Below, in pieces: positions 8,601 through 11,923 of a stretch of DNA of 11,923 nucleotides. The stretch's first letter is position 1. The number at the start of each line of letters is the position of its first letter. The DNA comes from Flavipsychrobacter stenotrophus (lineage in GTDB: Bacteria; Bacteroidota; Bacteroidia; Chitinophagales; Chitinophagaceae), in assembly GCA_947379685.1 (NCBI GenBank), contig CANCOG010000101.1:1-11923 (forward strand), read 5' to 3'. The notes beneath the pieces are model-generated. The model was not told where the DNA came from. It saw only the letters and a list, made by a program, of their open reading frames with translations, and did no database searches. The translations under genes and the position numbers were made by a program.

Positions 8601-11600
8601 ACTACCGGTGGAACATGGAGTGCAAGTAATTCTCACGCTACTGTTGTAGCCGGTGTAGTTACTGGGATTTCAAACGGCCTGGATACTATAATCTACACGG
8701 TTACAAATACCTGTGGAACAGATACAACAACCAAAACCATTAATGTTAATTCAACCACAAATGCGGGAACGATTTCAGGACCGTCCACAGTATGTGTTGG
8801 TTCAATCATTACATTAACTGACGGTGTAGCAGGTGGAGTATGGACTGCAACAAACACCCATGCAACTGTGGTTGCAGGTGTGGTTACCGGCCTCACTTCA
8901 GGCGTTGATACAATAGTGTACACAGTCACCAATTCATGTGGAACGGATACAACTACAAAAACAATTACAGTAGGACCGTTGCCTAATGCTGGTGTAATAA
9001 CGGGTGCAGCTACTGTTTGTACTGGTTCAAATACAACACTTAGCGATGCCACAACTGGCGGAATATGGAGTGCTACAAACACACATGCCACTGTAAACAC
9101 AACCGGCGTTGTTGCTGGCATCACTGCTGGACTTGACACCATAAGGTACATAGTAACTAACGCTTGTGGAGCGGATACGGCTACCAAAACAATCAACGTT
9201 TTAGCACAACCCAATGCAGGAACAATTTCTGGTCCTTCTACAGTTTGCCCAGCATCAACAATTACATTAACGAACGCTACAACAGGTGGAACATGGAGCG
9301 CAAGCAATGCCCATGCTACAGTTGTAGCAGGTGTTGTTACAGGAATTTCAAACGGATTAGATACAATAATCTACACTGTTACAAATACTTGTGGAACAGA
9401 CACAACAACCAAAACCATTAATGTTAATTCAACCACAAATGCAGGAACGATTTCTGGTCCTTCTACAGTATGTTTTGGTTCAACTATTACGTTAACTGAT
9501 GGTGTAGCAGGTGGAGTATGGACCGCAACAAACACCCATGCAACTGTTGTTGCAGGTGTCGTTACCGGCCTCTCAACAGGCGTTGATACTATAGTGTACA
9601 CTGTCACAAATTCATGTGGAACGGATACAACTACAAAAACAATTACAGTAGGACCATTGCCTAATGCTGGTGTAATAACGGGTGCAGCTACGGTTTGTAC
9701 TGGTTCAAACACAACACTTAGCGATGCTACAACTGGCGGAACATGGAGTGCTACAAACACACATGCCACTGTAAACACAACCGGCGTTGTTGCTGGCATC
9801 ACTGCTGGAATTGACACTATAAGGTACATTGTATCGAACGATTGCGGAGCGGATACGGCTACCAAAACAATCAACGTTTTAGCACAACCCAATGCAGGAA
9901 CCATTTCTGGTCCTTCAACGGTTTGTACCGGAAACACAATCGCATTAACTGACCCAGCGACAGGTGGTACATGGAGCGCAAGCAACACAAATGCTGCTGT
10001 AGTAGCAGGTATTGTAACTGGCCTCGCAACTGGTGTTGATACAATAATCTACACAGTTACTAACACATGTGGAACAGACACAACGACTAAGACAATTACG
10101 GTAAATCCACAGCCAAATGCAGGAACTATTTCAGGCCCGGCAGGCGTATGCGTAGGATCTACTATCACGTTAACCGGCGGCGTTGCTGGCGGGACATGGA
10201 GCAGCAATAACACCCATGCAACTGTTGTTGCAGGTTTGGTAACTGGTCTTAGTTCAGGTATCGATACGATTGTATACACAGTAACCAATTCATGTGGCAC
10301 TGATACTACAACCAAGACAATCACAATAAATCCGCTACCAAATGCTGGAACCATAACAGGCGCTTCAACAGTTTGTGAAGGTGCTTCAACATCTTTGTTT
10401 GATGGCATCACAGGTGGTTCATGGATCAGCAGCAATTCTCATGCTACCGTTTCTGGCGGCACCGTAACGGGTGTTTCTGCTGGCATCGATACAATTGGAT
10501 ATATCGTCACCAATTCTTGTGGTTCAGATACTGCAACGAAGATCATGACGATTAACCCAATGCCAAATGCAGGAACGATTTCAGGTCCATCAGGTGTTTG
10601 TGTTTCATTTACGATCACATTAACTGACGGCATAGCAGGTGGAACATGGAACAGTACAAACGTTGCAATAGCAACAGTTGCAGGCGGAGTAGTAACAGGT
10701 GTTAGTTCAGGTACTGATACGATCCGGTTCATTGTATCCAATTCTTGTGGCAGCGACACTGCGTCAAAGATCATAACGGTCAATCCTTTACCTAATGCTG
10801 CTACAATTACTGGTGCAAACGTAGTATGCGTAGGAGCTACAACAACCATGACAGACGGCGCCTTCGGTGGCACCTGGAGCACAAGCAATTCGAATGCTTC
10901 AATCTCTATCTCAGGGGTAGTAACAGGAGTAACCGCCGGTGCTGTAACCATCAGATATATTGTGAGTAACGGTTGCGGAATTGATACAGCAACAAAAGCA
11001 ATCACAGTAAATCCATTGCCTAATACCGGAATAATTTCAGGTCCAACTTCGGTTTGTGTAGGTTCAACTATAACATTGACTGAAACAGTAACTGGCGGTG
11101 CCTGGAATAGCACTAATGCAAAAGCCTCAGTAGCTGCCGGAATTGTAACTGGCAACACTAGCGGACTTGACACGATCAGGTATTATGTAACTAACAGTTG
11201 CGGAACAGATTTTGCTTCATTAGAAATAAAAGTGAATGCAAATCCTATATTGACAAGCACTTTGACTTCAGCACCTATATGCGACAGTACGATGTTCAGT
11301 TACATTCCAACCAGCGATACTGGCACTGCGACTTTCACATGGACTCGTCCGGTGACTACCGGAATTGCTAATGCTGCAGGCAGTGGCGCAGGAAATATTC
11401 TTGAGTCATTAATCAACAGTTCAACAATACCGCAAGTAGTTACTTATACTTACACTACTTCTGCAAACGGATGTAGCACTTCTGCAAACGTAATGGTAAC
11501 TGTTAACCCGACACCAAGATTGTCAGGAACACTTTCAAATGCAATATGTAGTGGAACTATGTTCAACTATACAGATGCCAGCCTTACACCAGGAAGCACC

Positions 11601-11923
11601 TTTGCATGGAAACGCTCACCGATTTCAGGTATCAAATCTGATTCATCAGCAGGAACTGGTAACATCAACGAATCACTGACAAGTAGCCTGTCTACACCTG
11701 TTACTGTTTCTTATGTTGTCATCGCTTCAGCAAACGGATGTTCATTCGCACAGAAAGTAATGGTCACAGTTAATCCGTCACCTACTGCATCTCCTATCAC
11801 AACACAGTCATCGTCACCGTTGTGCGCAGGTACTATGTTCCAGAATTTCGGAACCTCAGTATTAGCTCCGGCAGGCACTTACTACCACTGGAGTACAGTA
11901 AACGGAATAGTATGGGCTGAAAG
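5571..11923 (+). CDS. Giant tandem-DUF3494 (ice-binding family) Ig-repeat surface protein (3' end outside window)
   Basis: ATG at 5571 opens a frame with no stop through 11923 (2117 codons visible). The start follows an A-rich stretch (accaagaaaa) with no Shine-Dalgarno sequence, as is usual in Bacteroidota, and directly gives a signal peptide. Layout in residues: signal peptide 1-24, DUF3494 domain one ~28-227, DUF3494 domain two ~252-455, 19 Big_2-like repeats 459-1892, and PKD-like repeats 1893 onward. DUF3494 is a discontinuous beta-solenoid family that includes proven bacterial and fungal ice-binding proteins, usually ~200-250 residues in single-domain form. The protein is therefore read as a surface protein with an N-terminal ice-binding head on a long stalk. 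Ice binding, adhesion and T9SS export are inferred; no C-terminal sorting domain is visible because the gene is truncated here. A non-ice ligand for the DUF3494 domains is the main alternative. Confidence 0.93.
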   Translation, partial: MRTKWLLFVTTIILLTCPRQNFGQAPNLGSTAGFVLFTGVGAITNGATPIYLTHLTGNVGSNSGAATGFGNVDGVLYSGDAVTATATADLTIANIYLDTITPTSHPSSAALGGGATMSPGVYAYAGAGTLTGNLFLDAAGDTNAVFIFQFPGTNPFDPAPNSNVILINGAKACNVFWKVGGAIGAISSGTNSTLRGTFISNGAINLYTGDTLEGRALSTIGAISVLGTGGIVAFTPIGCGSTHLTGPAAPPLGPDKYFAILSKSGAVTDNGTSHITGDVGSNSAAPTGFTAAFINGTLHGSPDAVTATGAAYLDTIYNYLDGLAYDIELLDPADFGHDLVLTPHTYLLGAATTLTDTLILNAEGDANAVFVFQVSGALSTTASSLVKLINGTQAKNVYWKVTGATTVATNSIFNGNIVGGGGAAAILFASGAKSTGRLLTTSGAITTNGNTINADVFPTAGPITGNSTVCVGANDTLSGVDTGGVWHASNTHATVISAGVIRGVSAGIDTIRYIVTNRFGPDTATYIVTVNPLPVSTVSGPSTVCTGSFITLVTGTDTVGVFSRSNTNGTISSGGVFTGATAGLDTITYIVTNTCGADTSTKIISVIAAPAVAPIAGPSTVCIGTPATMTDATSGGSWSSSNPARATVNSGGIVTGVTAGTATISYIVTNTCGADTATKAITVSPAPNAGTITGASTVCPGSTTTLSDATTGGTWSATNSHATVVAGVVTGITAGIDTIRYIVSNTCGADTATKTITVLALPNAGTISGPSTVCPTSTITLTDATTGGTWSASNAHATVVAGVVTGISNGLDTIIYTVTNTCGTDTTTKTINVSSTPNAGTISGPSTVCIGSTITLTDGVTGGVWTATNTHATVVAGVVTGISTGVDTIVYTVTNSCGTDTTTKTITVGPLPNAGVITGAATVCAGSTTTLTDATTGGTWSATNTKASVSTTGVVTGIVAGIDTIRYIVSNTCGADTATKSITVLALPNAGTISGPSTVCPTSTITLTNATTGGTWSASNSHATVVAGVVTGISNGLDTIIYTVTNTCGTDTTTKTINVNSTTNAGTISGPSTVCVGSIITLTDGVAGGVWTATNTHATVVAGVVTGLTSGVDTIVYTVTNSCGTDTTTKTITVGPLPNAGVITGAATVCTGSNTTLSDATTGGIWSATNTHATVNTTGVVAGITAGLDTIRYIVTNACGADTATKTINVLAQPNAGTISGPSTVCPASTITLTNATTGGTWSASNAHATVVAGVVTGISNGLDTIIYTVTNTCGTDTTTKTINVNSTTNAGTISGPSTVCFGSTITLTDGVAGGVWTATNTHATVVAGVVTGLSTGVDTIVYTVTNSCGTDTTTKTITVGPLPNAGVITGAATVCTGSNTTLSDATTGGTWSATNTHATVNTTGVVAGITAGIDTIRYIVSNDCGADTATKTINVLAQPNAGTISGPSTVCTGNTIALTDPATGGTWSASNTNAAVVAGIVTGLATGVDTIIYTVTNTCGTDTTTKTITVNPQPNAGTISGPAGVCVGSTITLTGGVAGGTWSSNNTHATVVAGLVTGLSSGIDTIVYTVTNSCGTDTTTKTITINPLPNAGTITGASTVCEGASTSLFDGITGGSWISSNSHATVSGGTVTGVSAGIDTIGYIVTNSCGSDTATKIMTINPMPNAGTISGPSGVCVSFTITLTDGIAGGTWNSTNVAIATVAGGVVTGVSSGTDTIRFIVSNSCGSDTASKIITVNPLPNAATITGANVVCVGATTTMTDGAFGGTWSTSNSNASISISGVVTGVTAGAVTIRYIVSNGCGIDTATKAITVNPLPNTGIISGPTSVCVGSTITLTETVTGGAWNSTNAKASVAAGIVTGNTSGLDTIRYYVTNSCGTDFASLEIKVNANPILTSTLTSAPICDSTMFSYIPTSDTGTATFTWTRPVTTGIANAAGSGAGNILESLINSSTIPQVVTYTYTTSANGCSTSANVMVTVNPTPRLSGTLSNAICSGTMFNYTDASLTPGSTFAWKRSPISGIKSDSSAGTGNINESLTSSLSTPVTVSYVVIASANGCSFAQKVMVTVNPSPTASPITTQSSSPLCAGTMFQNFGTSVLAPAGTYYHWSTVNGIVWAE
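5652..6251 (+). other. DUF3494 (ice-binding-like) domain, first copy
   Basis: Residues ~28-227 show the family order: LGSTAGFVLFTG at the start, then LTGNVGSNSG, a DAVTATATADL helix-forming segment, LGGGATMSPGVY, LTGNLFLDA, the highly typical GDTNAVFIFQF, INGAKACNVFWKVGG, LRGTFISNGAINLYTGDTLEGRALS and a closing GAISVLG strand. The length fits a complete domain. Characterised family members fold as a three-sided beta-solenoid beside an alpha helix and bind ice through one flat face. Which residues would touch ice cannot be told by eye. Confidence 0.93.
6324..6935 (+). other. DUF3494 (ice-binding-like) domain, second copy
   Basis: Residues ~252-455 repeat the family order after a ~24-residue Pro/Thr linker: LGPDKYFAILSKSG, ITGDVGSNS, DAVTATGAAYLDTIYNYL, LVLTPHTYLL, LTDTLILNAEGDANAVFVFQV, LINGTQAKNVYWKVTG, FNGNIVGGGG, GRLLTTSGAITTNG. 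It is clearly diverged from copy one: TPHTY replaces SPGVY, AKNVYW replaces ACNVFW, and an acidic LAYDIELLDPADFGH stretch sits before the capping strand. The gene thus carries two complete, non-identical domains. Confidence 0.92.
6945..11246 (+). repeat. Array of 19 Big_2-like Ig repeats (75-77 residues each)
   Basis: Units start at 6945, 7173, 7401, 7632, 7857, 8082, 8307, 8535, 8760, 8985, 9213, 9438, 9663, 9891, 10116, 10341, 10566, 10794 and 11022; spacing is 225, 228 or 231 bp. The consensus order is NAGTISGPSTVC, then GSTITLTD, GGTWSASN, HATVVAGVVTGI, a G-x-DTI-Y strand, VTNTCG-x-D, then TKTITV and a Pro-containing linker. Every unit has two Cys except the first, where TNRFGPD replaces the second. 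Such repeats usually form rigid extracellular stalks. Copy number could be wrong if the source assembly collapsed or expanded the array. Confidence 0.93.
7857..9890 (+). repeat. Higher-order 678-bp tandem repeat, three copies of a three-repeat block
   Basis: Blocks 7857-8534, 8535-9212 and 9213-9890 are each exactly 678 bp and each contain three Big_2-like units (225, 225, 228 bp) of distinct type. Type A ends in a VSST/VNST linker, type B in VGPLP, type C in VLALP or VLAQP. A 71-base stretch at 8253-8323 is identical at 8931-9001 and has one mismatch at 9609-9679. The third units of blocks two and three differ at about 12 of 228 positions. The unit at 7632 is type C, and 9891-10565 resembles a decayed fourth block. 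This points to expansion by unequal recombination of whole blocks. Confidence 0.9.
11247..11923 (+). repeat. PKD-like repeats, third copy cut by window edge
   Basis: After the Big_2-like array the unit type changes. Copies lie at 11247-11516 (90 residues), 11517-11783 (89 residues) and 11784 onward. Each begins with a P/A-I/L-C motif followed by TMF (ICDSTMF, ICSGTMF, LCAGTMF). The two complete copies then share an F-W/K core (FTWTRP, FAWKRSP), GI-x-x-x-x-x-AG-GAG/GTG-NI-ES/NES, a VTYTYT or VSYVVI strand, SANGCS and a VMVTVNP linker. This is the pattern of the PKD-like domains found in series in long Bacteroidota T9SS cargo proteins. The third copy departs after TMF and is incomplete. Confidence 0.82.

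Noticed and set aside
7565..11173. Series of long minus-strand open frames (about 120-245 codons) opposite the second gene
   Set aside because: They recur with the repeat period, have the same low-complexity Val/Pro-rich pattern in each unit, lack start-site context, and end wherever a repeat variant creates a stop. They are antisense shadows of Thr/Gly-rich repeat codons.
6945..11246. Regular ~225-bp periodicity considered as a CRISPR-like or non-coding tandem array
   Set aside because: The frame stays open, unit lengths are always multiples of three, changes are mainly silent, and the protein pattern is a known Ig-like type. The repeats are coding.

Overview
The window reads as chromosomal DNA of a Bacteroidota bacterium, most likely of the Chitinophagaceae type. 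The evidence is a C-terminal type IX secretion (T9SS) sorting domain, Thr/Ser-rich Ig-like and PKD-like repeat proteins of the kind found in that phylum, and an A-rich start region without a Shine-Dalgarno sequence. It contains two very large plus-strand genes for secreted surface proteins, both cut by the window edges, with one 559-bp gap between them. No RNA gene, mobile element or CRISPR array was seen. The longer minus-strand open frames are antisense shadows of the repeat-coding DNA.

Region 1 (2-5011) is the 3' part of a mosaic T9SS cargo protein, with 1669 visible residues. It has Ig-like and Big_2-like modules, a NIDO-like beta-sandwich, more Ig-like modules, a probable beta-solenoid stretch, a C-terminal module with an NPYP motif, and a type A sorting domain. 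A strong intrinsic terminator follows at 5033-5067.

Region 2 (5068-5570) is non-coding. Its last ~290 bases are strikingly G-poor (24 G by count) and lead into the next gene.

Region 3 (5571-11923) is a single frame open to the window end (2117 codons, no stop). It encodes a signal peptide, two tandem DUF3494 (ice-binding-protein family) domains, 19 Cys-containing Big_2-like repeats of 75-77 residues, and then PKD-like repeats that run off the edge. Inside the array, a three-repeat block of exactly 678 bp occurs three times in a row.

The most interesting item is this second protein. It looks like a giant cell-surface adhesin with a double ice-binding head on a long Ig stalk, plausibly T9SS-exported and tethered by a C-terminus outside the window. 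The DUF3494 and repeat architecture is seen directly. Ice binding and adhesion are inferred from family knowledge. The neighbouring protein shares the same Big_2-like repeat type, so the two may be a co-located pair of surface proteins, but the terminator and long gap argue for separate transcription.
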